Assembly: GCF_029203305.1 (NCBI RefSeq)
Contig: NC_089466.1
Coordinates: forward strand, 62,001-126,000
Length of the DNA: 64,000 nucleotides
DNA from: Yamadazyma tenuis
Taxonomy: Eukaryota; Ascomycota; Pichiomycetes; Serinales; Debaryomycetaceae
Reading direction: 5' to 3'
The position numbers were made by a program, and so were the translations under genes. The notes below the pieces were generated by a model. The model saw only the letters and a program-made list of their open reading frames with translations, did not search any database and had not been told where the DNA came from. The number at the start of each line of letters is the position of its first letter. The stretch's first letter is position 1. Below are positions 52,925 to 61,029 of the stretch, in pieces.

Positions 52925-53738
52925 GAAGGATAGAATTAAATGTGTGGGAGGAAGTGAAGGTGGAATTATCATCACCTTTTATAGACGTTCCACCACATAA
53001 CCTAAAAGCCCCCCAGGGCGGTTAGATCCTATAATTAGTTACAGTAGACATCCGATCCAAGCGCCTTGGGTTATCATCCACAAAAATACCCTTAAATCAA
53101 GGTGGATCGTGCATGGTTGTTAGGAAATCAGTATGGCAAAATCCTGATTTGGATGCGCGGCAGAGGCCATTTAGCTTTTGTGTCACCGATTCGTGGCTGG
53201 CTGCGATCAAGTGGGTGCTTGAGCCAGCTGGCTGCGAATAGACGAGTTCAGAAGATAAAAAACGCTGGTCCAGCTGCCGTTTTAAGGAACCAGGGGGCTG
53301 TTGCCAAGGAGACGCGACAGGTGTTTTGTGGTGGATGGTGTTTGTGCCACTTGTCCTGAGATTAATGAAAGTGTGTTAGAATGTGCTGGGAAAATGCGGT
53401 GAAAAATATTGCAGTTGAAAATTAGCTGTTAACTGGTGAAAAATATTGGCAATTCAGAAAATTACCTAGAAAATATCGATGTATATTTTATACCACAGCC
53501 AGCGTAGACGGCCCAGCCAGTGCTAGGGCTAGCCCGACCGGCAGTAGCATATCGGCCGGACTTGTTGGTGATCTTCTATCCTCTCCAGCAGTATGCTGAG
53601 GGTGTGCACGACCCTAGTCGCACGCATCATCAATCTATTCTTATCACTTCCCAAATCGCCACACACTTGTTCAAGAACTACGCCAGATAAAGAATTTGCC
53701 CTTTCTACATCACAAGCCCACAGATAACTACCAGGTCC
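52925..53738. other. Divergent promoter between the CRH gene and SSH4
   Basis: This 814-bp spacer has no credible gene. It contains a 14-bp direct repeat, GGTGAAAAATATTG, at 53398-53411 and 53435-53448 (37 bp apart), and GC-rich stretches near 53500-53560. Confidence 0.5.
52976..52983 (-). promoter_or_regulatory. TATA box of the CRH gene
   Basis: TATAAAAG on the minus strand ends 52 bp upstream of the chosen ATG at 52924, and its nearness to the upstream ATG argues against that start. Confidence 0.55.
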
Positions 53739-55304
53739 ATGAAAGTACCGAAACTCAAGCTCTACCACCTTTTGGCGGTCTTGTTTTACATGGCTCACCC
53801 CCTGTCATGCTCACTCATAGATGTTAGCTACCCCGACCTCAGCACGGACAGGGCACTGACGTCCGACTCCAACACCGACCTCGTGCTCATCTTCGTAGCG
53901 GTGTTTTCCTTCTTGAGTCTTGCGTTGCTTGTTTCGTGTATAGCCCTATTGATTGTATTTATCAGGAGAAGACTAGCGGTGTCTGAAGCAGAACTCATAC
54001 GACAAGAAGAGAACCAGGTGTACCTCGAGCTCGACAGCGATGAACAGGAGTTGTACTTCCAGTCCAAAGAGTACTTGGCGGAAAACCCCTACTTTCGAAA
54101 CGATCTTACCCTCTCACAGAATCTCCTTATTCTGGAAAAGGGCATAGGAGCATGGGAGTTTGTCAAAGATGCTCTCTTGACGAACCACGAGTTGTTGATC
54201 CTCAACAAGTACGAGTTAAACTTTTTCAAACCCATGGAGTGCTCGGTACTGACCAATCTTCCGATCCCTACCAAGAACGATGTCTACTACTTTGAAAGCA
54301 AAGTCTACAGTCTACCCAACGTGGAGAACACCAAGATCAGCATTGGGATGGGTGTCAGGCCCTATCCTTGGTTCCGGCTTCCAGGAAGACATGCCCATTC
54401 GGTTAGCTACGATAGTGATGGCCATCGAAGACACAACCAACCATTCAAGGTTACCACCCCTCCACCATTTCCTTCGTTGATCGAAGGAGATGTGGTAGGC
54501 GTTGGTTATCGGGTCAGAAGTGGAACCATTTTCTTTACCCGAAATGGCAAGAAATTGAGTGAATCAAAACTTGGTGGACACATTAAACACTTTAAAATCC
54601 CCCACGAGGGCCAACTTTATCCAATTATAGGAGCGAGTAATTTATGCTCGATTCATGTCAATTTAGGCCAAATGGGGTTTGTGTTTATTGAGGCCAACGT
54701 CAAGAAATGGGGGTTTGCACCGCTAGAAGGAAATGGTCCTGCTCCCCCTGCCTACAATAAGTTCAATTCGGACATTCTTCTTGAGCGGTCGGAGATTGAT
54801 GAAAATGACCTCAGTGAAAGAGACAGTGATTTCCCGCCGGACTTTTGGCGGGATCAGGAGGAGATGGCCTATGATGAAGATGATGCCAATGACAAGTTTA
54901 GTTATAATGCGTACAGTGATGCGAATTCGGTGGACGAGCGAATTACTTTAAGCAGTCTTGTGCCGCCGAACATGCCTCCGTCGTACGAGTCGGGGCTGGA
55001 TGCGGATGATGAAGGAGACGAGGCGGTAGATATGCCACTGCCGGGGAGTGCACCGGAGGAGTTGCAGGAGGTTGAGGTTCGGGATTTGGAGGTTTCTGTG
55101 GAAGCTTCGCACCCCGAAGCTCTGGAAGTCAATCTCCATTCACGCGACTGCAAAGGTGTGGGGGCCGAAACGAGCACGCAGCCTGATCCACAACTGTCTG
55201 AGTTGCCGCTTACCCCCACCACTCTGCCTCTTTCCCAGACACCCCGATCCACCTCCCTGTATCTCACCGAAACACCCACCTCGCCATCTCACGTTCACCC
55301 ATGA
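53739..55304 (+). CDS. SSH4: Ssh4/Ear1-type Rsp5 adaptor (SPRY domain, PY motifs)
   Basis: The 521-residue protein has a short N-terminal hydrophobic leader (about 8-22), a membrane helix at about 48-74 followed by basic RRR, and a SPRY domain at about 165-335 (GIGAWEFVKDALL, KISIGMGVRPYPWFRLPG, GDVVGVGYRVRSGTIFFTRNG). Two PY motifs, PPAY (about 333-336) and PPSY (about 411-414), recruit the Rsp5 ubiquitin ligase. Ssh4 and Ear1 sit on endosome and vacuole membranes and direct cargo into multivesicular bodies. That role links it functionally to VPS2 in this window. The C-terminus is acidic and Pro/Thr-rich. SSH4 is preferred over EAR1. Confidence 0.88.
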   Translation: MKVPKLKLYHLLAVLFYMAHPLSCSLIDVSYPDLSTDRALTSDSNTDLVLIFVAVFSFLSLALLVSCIALLIVFIRRRLAVSEAELIRQEENQVYLELDSDEQELYFQSKEYLAENPYFRNDLTLSQNLLILEKGIGAWEFVKDALLTNHELLILNKYELNFFKPMECSVLTNLPIPTKNDVYYFESKVYSLPNVENTKISIGMGVRPYPWFRLPGRHAHSVSYDSDGHRRHNQPFKVTTPPPFPSLIEGDVVGVGYRVRSGTIFFTRNGKKLSESKLGGHIKHFKIPHEGQLYPIIGASNLCSIHVNLGQMGFVFIEANVKKWGFAPLEGNGPAPPAYNKFNSDILLERSEIDENDLSERDSDFPPDFWRDQEEMAYDEDDANDKFSYNAYSDANSVDERITLSSLVPPNMPPSYESGLDADDEGDEAVDMPLPGSAPEELQEVEVRDLEVSVEASHPEALEVNLHSRDCKGVGAETSTQPDPQLSELPLTPTTLPLSQTPRSTSLYLTETPTSPSHVHP

Positions 55305-55719
55305 TACCCTCCATAATATCTTCATAGTTAATACAATCATCCTCGCCAGAAGCTCAAGCATCTCTCCACCCATCACCAAACCTGGAGGCCAGTCCGGCCC
55401 ATGCTTCGGCCCATACTTTAATGCAAATTTGTGGGGAAACGCGATGAAAATTCGGGTTTTTGACGCATACAGAAACTGTAGGCGAATCAACACTACTATT
55501 CAGGAATATCTCAAACTGATGTCAACCTGTGCCCACAGAAACATCCAATCATAAACTAGTGCAACCTAACACTACCAAAAAAAAGGGGGAAACAACGGAG
55601 GGTTTCGGGGATTATTTATACTTTTCTACCCACTTCACATCTCCACATTTTGATGTATAAATAGCTTATCAAGAGCCAATAAAATCCCAAAGATAAGCAG
55701 ATTCTAAGAGGCATTTAAC
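55305..55719. other. Intergenic region downstream of SSH4
   Basis: This 415-bp spacer holds no credible gene. It ends with a run of A and G (near 55577), TTATTTATA and AT-rich stretches typical of a promoter. Confidence 0.45.
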
Positions 55720-56400
55720 ATGATCCAGAGATTTACCTGCATGCCCACATCCGAATATGATGTGCTTGTATTGACCAATGGCTCTGTCCTGCAAGTGGAA
55801 AATAAGTTGCAGGACATGAACGAGCAGTTGGATAATGCGTTGCCCAAACACTACCGGCTTCGATACTTGAACTCATTTGCAGACTTGGTGCAGTTTGTGG
55901 ATGACTTCAAAGCAGACACACACAAACAGGTTGATTTTGCCGGCAAGATCTTCCTTATGTTTTTTGATGGGTTGGAGTTCATTCAGAATGTGCTTTCGGA
56001 TGCAATTGACTACTACCAGCGGTGCTTAATGCGCAAGGCTAATTTCGATTTTGATGCCATGTACAAGTTGGAACACACGAATTTCGAAATGAATCGGTTC
56101 CACGAGCACGCTCCTTATAATAAGCTCAGCAACTGTTATTTCTACTTTGACTCTTCAATATTTGACTTTGGAGACTTGGACTTTGAAAATGGGTTCAACC
56201 ACTTGATCACCATTGTGAGTGATGTGTTGAAGAAAATGAATTTTATGGTGGGAAACATCAAGGGGATTGTGTTGGATGATTTCGACTTGAAGGGAGAAAA
56301 GATTTTTCCTATACACTGTTTGTTGCGGAGCTATCCAAGGATTGAACGGATTGAATTGGCATCGGATGCAGCTGTAGTTATGAGAGGATTATTGACATGA
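55720..56400 (+). CDS. Unknown 226-residue protein
   Basis: I do not recognise this protein. It is acidic and aromatic-rich, has no signal peptide or membrane helix, and has no zinc or nucleotide motif. Hydrophobic segments alternate with charged ones (KIFLMFFDGLEFIQNVLSDA, NCYFYFDSSIFDFGDLDF, IERIELASDAAVVMRGLL), suggesting a compact alpha/beta or LRR-like fold similar to the C-terminal part of some F-box proteins. No F-box is seen. Coding character is good: a single uninterrupted frame with normal codon use and a normal ATG context. Confidence 0.65.
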   Translation: MIQRFTCMPTSEYDVLVLTNGSVLQVENKLQDMNEQLDNALPKHYRLRYLNSFADLVQFVDDFKADTHKQVDFAGKIFLMFFDGLEFIQNVLSDAIDYYQRCLMRKANFDFDAMYKLEHTNFEMNRFHEHAPYNKLSNCYFYFDSSIFDFGDLDFENGFNHLITIVSDVLKKMNFMVGNIKGIVLDDFDLKGEKIFPIHCLLRSYPRIERIELASDAAVVMRGLLT

Positions 56401-56860
56401 ATATACGTTGGCTGCGAAAAATAGAAATGTTAGGGGAGGATACACAGATGTGCAGATGAGAGTATGTGAATGACAGCAGGTGGATGACAGCACGCCGGGT
56501 GATATAGTCTATCAATCAAGTTTACTTGAACTTCAATGGACTGGTGGTCAGCACTTCGGTGGGTGTAGGGGTCAGAGGTTTATGGTTAAATCGCACCCTC
56601 TTGTTCAAGTAATGAATTCCGCTCCACAAAAACCGCTAATACTACATATACAAGAGGATAAATTGGATAAATAGCCAATGGGCCTGAAATACACACTCAA
56701 TGATCCCTATTACATATCTTTCTTCTCCTCTCCATTCCATCTCAAATTGTAGACCGGTAAACTCTTCTATCTTGACAGAACTTCCTCGCTATCGCGGAAT
56801 TCGCATCCCTACGGCTGTAAAATTAACTTTCTGTTTCACCCTAGTTACCAGACACTCTCC
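56401..56860. other. Intergenic region upstream of the DUF3445 gene
   Basis: This 460-bp spacer has no credible gene; the 64-codon frame at 56480 has no family character and ends within the promoter. No tRNA B-box is present in spite of a weak TGGTTAAATCGCACC resemblance. Confidence 0.45.
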
Positions 56861-57937
56861 ATGTTAGCTGCTATTTTCGTGCTCACGGTGTTGGTGGCCA
56901 CCTACAGCCTCTTCCACCTCTACCAGCGCCACACAGCCAAACCCAAGGGCCCTGTCTCTGTTATCAGCAACATCAAACCCATCGATAAGTCCTTCAGATG
57001 GGATACCACTGAACCTGAAAAAATCCGTCCCTTCGTCAACAAAAAGGACTTCAGACCAAATATGGGCATCAAGAACTTGGCGGCCCAGCCAGAACAGTGG
57101 CTCTTGATCGAAGATACGTACAGAGAAGTCACCACCAAAAAACGGGATATCACCTCCAGTAACGTCGATAAAACCATCCAGATTAATGATAGCCCCCGGT
57201 CCCAGTTGGCGGCCAGAGAGTACTACGATCTGTGTATCAACTTCTTCTTGATGCGGTACCCCCAGTATTTCGTCAAGAAGGGCAATCAGGTGTACAACAA
57301 AATCAATGATGACTACGTGCCCGCGAGCCTGGCAGGTGAGGATCCAATGGCTTTATACTTGGCATTGGCCAGAACTATGGAAGAGGACGTGGTGGTGTTT
57401 CTCAAAGACGACCCCAATGACCACGAGATGGAGTACACCTTGAGAAGTGGCATCACCGGGTTCCCTTCTGGATTTGATCCTTCTGATAATCATGATAAGG
57501 TGATCTCGGAGATTCACGACGTGGTTCCGCAGTACAAGGAAAGATTGAAACTTTCGATGGGAAGGTTTTTTAACCGGTTGCAGCCATCCGACTTATGGGT
57601 CCGATTCAACTGGACCATCCAGACGCATAACCAGCACTATAATCTTCGTCTCAACCACGGCCACGAGGGTGAAAGCATCGAGGAGATTAAATTTGAAGAT
57701 ATCGACTTTGAAAACGGATGTTTCTTGCGGTGTGAAAGGCAGGTGTTGACCAGACTCCCTAAGCTGGGAGCCAACATTATGACGGTTCGCACCTACTTGA
57801 CGCCGATTCTGAAGATAAAGCAGGAAGGGTTGGCGGACGAATTGTGTAGGGCCATTGATGCTTTACCTACTGATTTGGGGTTCTACAAGAGAAGACCCGC
57901 GTGGGGGACCGCTGTTAAGCAGTACTTGAATTTATAG
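56861..57937 (+). CDS. DUF3445 (HDOD/HODM-like) protein with N-terminal membrane anchor
   Basis: The 358-residue protein starts with a hydrophobic helix (about 3-22) that can anchor it in a membrane, followed by a DUF3445 domain (heme-dependent oxidative N-demethylase alpha-subunit-like). Signatures include RPNMGIKNLAAQPEQWLLIE near 65-84, LRSGITGFPSGFDPSD near 205 and RFFNRLQPSDLWVRFNW near 240-256. Related fungal proteins are widespread but poorly characterised; the enzyme activity is known only for the bacterial relative and is an inference here. The CDS ends 103 bp from ABP1, tail to tail. Confidence 0.8.
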   Translation: MLAAIFVLTVLVATYSLFHLYQRHTAKPKGPVSVISNIKPIDKSFRWDTTEPEKIRPFVNKKDFRPNMGIKNLAAQPEQWLLIEDTYREVTTKKRDITSSNVDKTIQINDSPRSQLAAREYYDLCINFFLMRYPQYFVKKGNQVYNKINDDYVPASLAGEDPMALYLALARTMEEDVVVFLKDDPNDHEMEYTLRSGITGFPSGFDPSDNHDKVISEIHDVVPQYKERLKLSMGRFFNRLQPSDLWVRFNWTIQTHNQHYNLRLNHGHEGESIEEIKFEDIDFENGCFLRCERQVLTRLPKLGANIMTVRTYLTPILKIKQEGLADELCRAIDALPTDLGFYKRRPAWGTAVKQYLNL

Positions 57938-58040
57938 GTACACATTTATTTATTAAAGGCCTTGGGGGTTAATCAGACCTTGAAGCTGCAGACTTTAAGC
58001 TATAGGCGTACATATTTAATCATTTATTTAAGGCCATGGG

Positions 58041-59933
58041 CTAGTTATTTAATTTCACGTAGTTGGCTGGGAATAAGCCGGTCTCACCCGACTTGGAATG
58101 CTTACCAGACCACCAGTCTTCATCGACAAACTCCACTTCCACAATCAAGTCTCCTTCCTCGAACGCGATCTCGTTGTCTTCGTCCTTTTCGTAGGTGTAC
58201 TCAGCGGTGGCAGTTGGTGTTTCTTCTGGAGCCGACACGGGTTCTTCCTTGGGTTCTTCCTTGGGTTCTTCCTTGGGTTCTACATTGGACTCGTCCTTGG
58301 ACTCTTCGCCGTCTTTCACAGTGACGTACGAAGAAGGGAATAACCCAATCTCGCCCGTGACTGAGTGCTTACCCGACCACCAGTCGTCATCGACAAAGTC
58401 GATTTCGATGATCAAGTCACCTTCTTCGAATCCAATCTCGTTGTCCTCGTCCTTCTCGTAGGAGTACTCGGCGACGGCAGAAGGCCCTTTCTTTGGCAAG
58501 GCAGCAGCCGGTCTAGGAGCTGGAGCTGGAGCTGGAGGTTCTTCTTTCTCTTCCGGTGGGGTGACGGCTTTTACGGGAGTGGCAGCAGCAGCCCTGACAG
58601 GAGGAGGAGGAAGATTACGAACTGGCAAAGAAGGCACTGGCGTGACTTCCTTGGGAGTGGCTTCCCTTGGAGGAGTCTCAACCTCTGGGGACTCCTCCGG
58701 AGTCTCGTCTTCGGGCTCTTCCGGTGCAGACACTTGCACATCAGCAACGTCCTCAGCCAACTTTTCAACCACTTCCTCCTCTTGTGGAACAGTTTTATAT
58801 TTTCCTCTCTTCTCAGCCCAGATCTGAGCAGGAGTCTTACCATTCTCAGAAGCAAAGTCTCTGTTGACTCCCGTCACCAACTTGTCGGTTTTGTTTTCAA
58901 CCGGCTTGATAAACGAAGGCTTGGATCCAAACAGAGGTCCTGACGCCACAGGTGTGAACCGAGATGACACTGCGTGGTTGGTCTTGGGCTTGGGCAAAGA
59001 CGTCAACCGTCCATCTGAAGGCTCTTCATTTTTCTTGTAGGCAGACATTCTGTCCTTAAACGAATGAGGAGACTCACCGTCTTCGGGTTTGTCATCAGCT
59101 GGTTTGACAGCTGTTGGCTGTGAAGAAATCGTGTCGCTCTTTTGTTTTCTCAACTCGGTAATATTGACTTTTGTCGGCTTATAAGCGGAAGGGGTGTTTT
59201 GCAACGGGTTCTCGTCGAAATCTCTTTCTTCCACATCCTCAGCATCACCCCAGTCATCCTCATCAGCCACCAGGGGCTTTGGTACGCTGACCACTGGTTT
59301 GGGCTTGATGATAGGAGTTTCAGAAACGTTGATGGGGTTTCCAGTAGACTTTGGCACAAAGGCCGGTTTGAATGCAGGCTTTGGGGCCGCAGGCTTAGTA
59401 GGAGCTAACGATTTGGCAGGGGTTGGTGCTGGTTTTGGTACAATTGGTTCAACCGCTTTGGAACTGATTGGCTTGGAGGTGATAGGTTTGGCCGACGAAG
59501 AGAGGCTCTGGATTGAGTATCTAGCACCGGCAGCAGCCGAGACTCTCGATAAGAACTCATTGACATCCAAGTCGTCCTGGTCTCTGGCGGTGATCTGGAC
59601 GTGATATCCCACCAAGACGTTGGCAATGTCGGCAAAGTTGCTGGCAAATGACAATCTGGCCTTAGCCCGGGCGTTGGCAGGGCACCATCCCAATAACAAG
59701 TTCTTATAGACATCGGAACCGGGGACATTGACCCGGGCCAACCCAAACTGGACGTGGCCATCGGTAAAGTGTTCGACGAACTCGTTCAAATCACCCTGGC
59801 CAGTTTCTTCCAAGTCGACAACCGCACTGTTGTCAACCTTTAAGATGAGGTAATTGATTCCTTGATTACGAACCACCTTCAAGTAGGCATTCTCGATATT
59901 GCGGGCATTGGTGGATAAGTCGATTTTCTCCAT
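58041..59933 (-). CDS. ABP1: Actin-binding protein Abp1 with two SH3 domains
   Basis: The 630-residue protein has an ADF-homology domain (about 1-140), a Pro/Lys/Ala-rich linker with Prk1/Ark1-type sites, acidic patches, and two C-terminal SH3 domains at about 485-539 and 574-630. The two SH3 domains are nearly identical (AEYSYEKDEDNEIGFEEGDL and AEYTYEKDEDNEIAFEEGDL), with the DDWWSGKH and GLFPSSYV/GLFPANYV signatures. They are separated by an EPKE repeat. S. cerevisiae Abp1 has a single SH3, so the second looks like an internal duplication. Abp1 recruits Arp2/3 and endocytic kinases to cortical actin patches. Confidence 0.95.
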   Translation of the reverse strand: MEKIDLSTNARNIENAYLKVVRNQGINYLILKVDNSAVVDLEETGQGDLNEFVEHFTDGHVQFGLARVNVPGSDVYKNLLLGWCPANARAKARLSFASNFADIANVLVGYHVQITARDQDDLDVNEFLSRVSAAAGARYSIQSLSSSAKPITSKPISSKAVEPIVPKPAPTPAKSLAPTKPAAPKPAFKPAFVPKSTGNPINVSETPIIKPKPVVSVPKPLVADEDDWGDAEDVEERDFDENPLQNTPSAYKPTKVNITELRKQKSDTISSQPTAVKPADDKPEDGESPHSFKDRMSAYKKNEEPSDGRLTSLPKPKTNHAVSSRFTPVASGPLFGSKPSFIKPVENKTDKLVTGVNRDFASENGKTPAQIWAEKRGKYKTVPQEEEVVEKLAEDVADVQVSAPEEPEDETPEESPEVETPPREATPKEVTPVPSLPVRNLPPPPVRAAAATPVKAVTPPEEKEEPPAPAPAPRPAAALPKKGPSAVAEYSYEKDEDNEIGFEEGDLIIEIDFVDDDWWSGKHSVTGEIGLFPSSYVTVKDGEESKDESNVEPKEEPKEEPKEEPVSAPEETPTATAEYTYEKDEDNEIAFEEGDLIVEVEFVDEDWWSGKHSKSGETGLFPANYVKLNN

Positions 59934-60109
59934 GGTGGGTCAATGGTGAATCAGCGGTGGAGGTTGAAATTTGTTGACATTGGCGCGCACCCTGACGGCG
60001 TATGGTCAGGGCTGGATGATTATGACATTTGATTAGACATTATAATCGAATATAATTGGGTCGTGATTGTGTATTGATATGTAGATAGGTCGTGGTGATG
60101 CCAGTGGCC

Positions 60110-60424
60110 TCACTTCACAAGTGCGTAGACCAAGCACCACATCATGATATACCCGGCAATATTGCTCTGGATGCCGTCCCAAAACACCTCTTGCAATGGA
60201 AACCGGAAGAACTGGCGGGGCTTCCCGTGACAGCACACCGCCACAAAGCCTAGGTTGGTGGCGGTCATGCCCGCGGCATAGAACACGAATCCCATAAACG
60301 ACTCCAAGGAGAGCACTCCCGCTGCCACCCCGAGGCTAAGACACATCACGTGGTGCACGTACTGGAGTTTGGTACGGTTCTTCTCCACGCTAGGCCCGTA
60401 GAATATGATTTCCTTGTCGCTCAT
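60110..60424 (-). CDS. EMC6: ER membrane protein complex subunit Emc6
   Basis: The 104-residue protein has three hydrophobic helices and the Emc6 pattern: a short polar N-terminus, LSLGVAAGVLSLESFMGFVFY, then a cytosolic link with PRQFFRFPLQEVFWDG, and a last helix (NIAGYIMMWCLVYALV). Length matches yeast Emc6 (108). Emc6 is a core subunit of the insertase that places tail-anchored and multipass proteins in the ER membrane. Confidence 0.9.
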   Translation of the reverse strand: MSDKEIIFYGPSVEKNRTKLQYVHHVMCLSLGVAAGVLSLESFMGFVFYAAGMTATNLGFVAVCCHGKPRQFFRFPLQEVFWDGIQSNIAGYIMMWCLVYALVK

Positions 60425-61029
60425 GTGGAAGTATGTTGAATCTTAGGTTTTCCAGTGTGCGATTGAGATTGCGACTGAGATTGCGACTGAGAGTCAAGGT
60501 GCGAATTGGCAAAGGGTGATATCACAATTCCGTTATCACAATTCCGTTATCACAAGTCCATTATCATAAGTTCATCCATGCCTTGTCGATAACATCGGGG
60601 GAATAGCCGACTGTCATCAGGCATGGACATAGGAAAACCATGTTAAAATGCCGTTTTTTTTCTGATCATGAAACCAATTTCTCCATGTAAGCCCATGAGA
60701 CCACTGTCGGTATAACGATATCAGGCCCGATCTAGAGATGCTGAGTTCATGTTGCCCACTAGCAGCCAAAATCTGATCATATCATTATATACGCTCATCG
60801 ATAACCTGGGGATATCAGCAGCAAAAGCTCATAAGTTCGGCCAGAGATGCAGTGATGATCTTGTGGCAATGTATTGACCCGCGTCACTTCAAAACATCCC
60901 AACTCCACAACACGTCAACACAACGTATATAGTTTTAAACTTTCACTATAATCACATAGCTGTCTCATTTTGCAGTCAATGCCATCAACGCTCGCAGTTT
61001 TTCGCGAATCTTTGTAAGCTTATCACTCC
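60425..61029. other. Divergent promoter between EMC6 and UBR1, with short repeats
   Basis: This 605-bp spacer has no gene. It contains GCGACTGAG twice, 12 bp apart (60471-60479 and 60483-60491), a 14-bp tandem repeat (60521-60574), a T run near 60653 and TTTTTCGCGAA at 60998-61008, 22-32 bp upstream of the UBR1 ATG. Confidence 0.6.
60521..60574. repeat. 14-bp tandem repeat, about 3.8 units
   Basis: ATCACAATTCCGTT occurs exactly at 60521-60534 and 60535-60548. Degraded copies follow at 60549-60562 (ATCACAAGTCCATT) and 60563-60574 (ATCATAAGTTCA). Confidence 0.8.

Noticed and set aside
56560..56600. TGGTTAAATCGCACC resembling a tRNA B-box
   Set aside because: It departs from the GGTTCGANTCC consensus and no cloverleaf forms.
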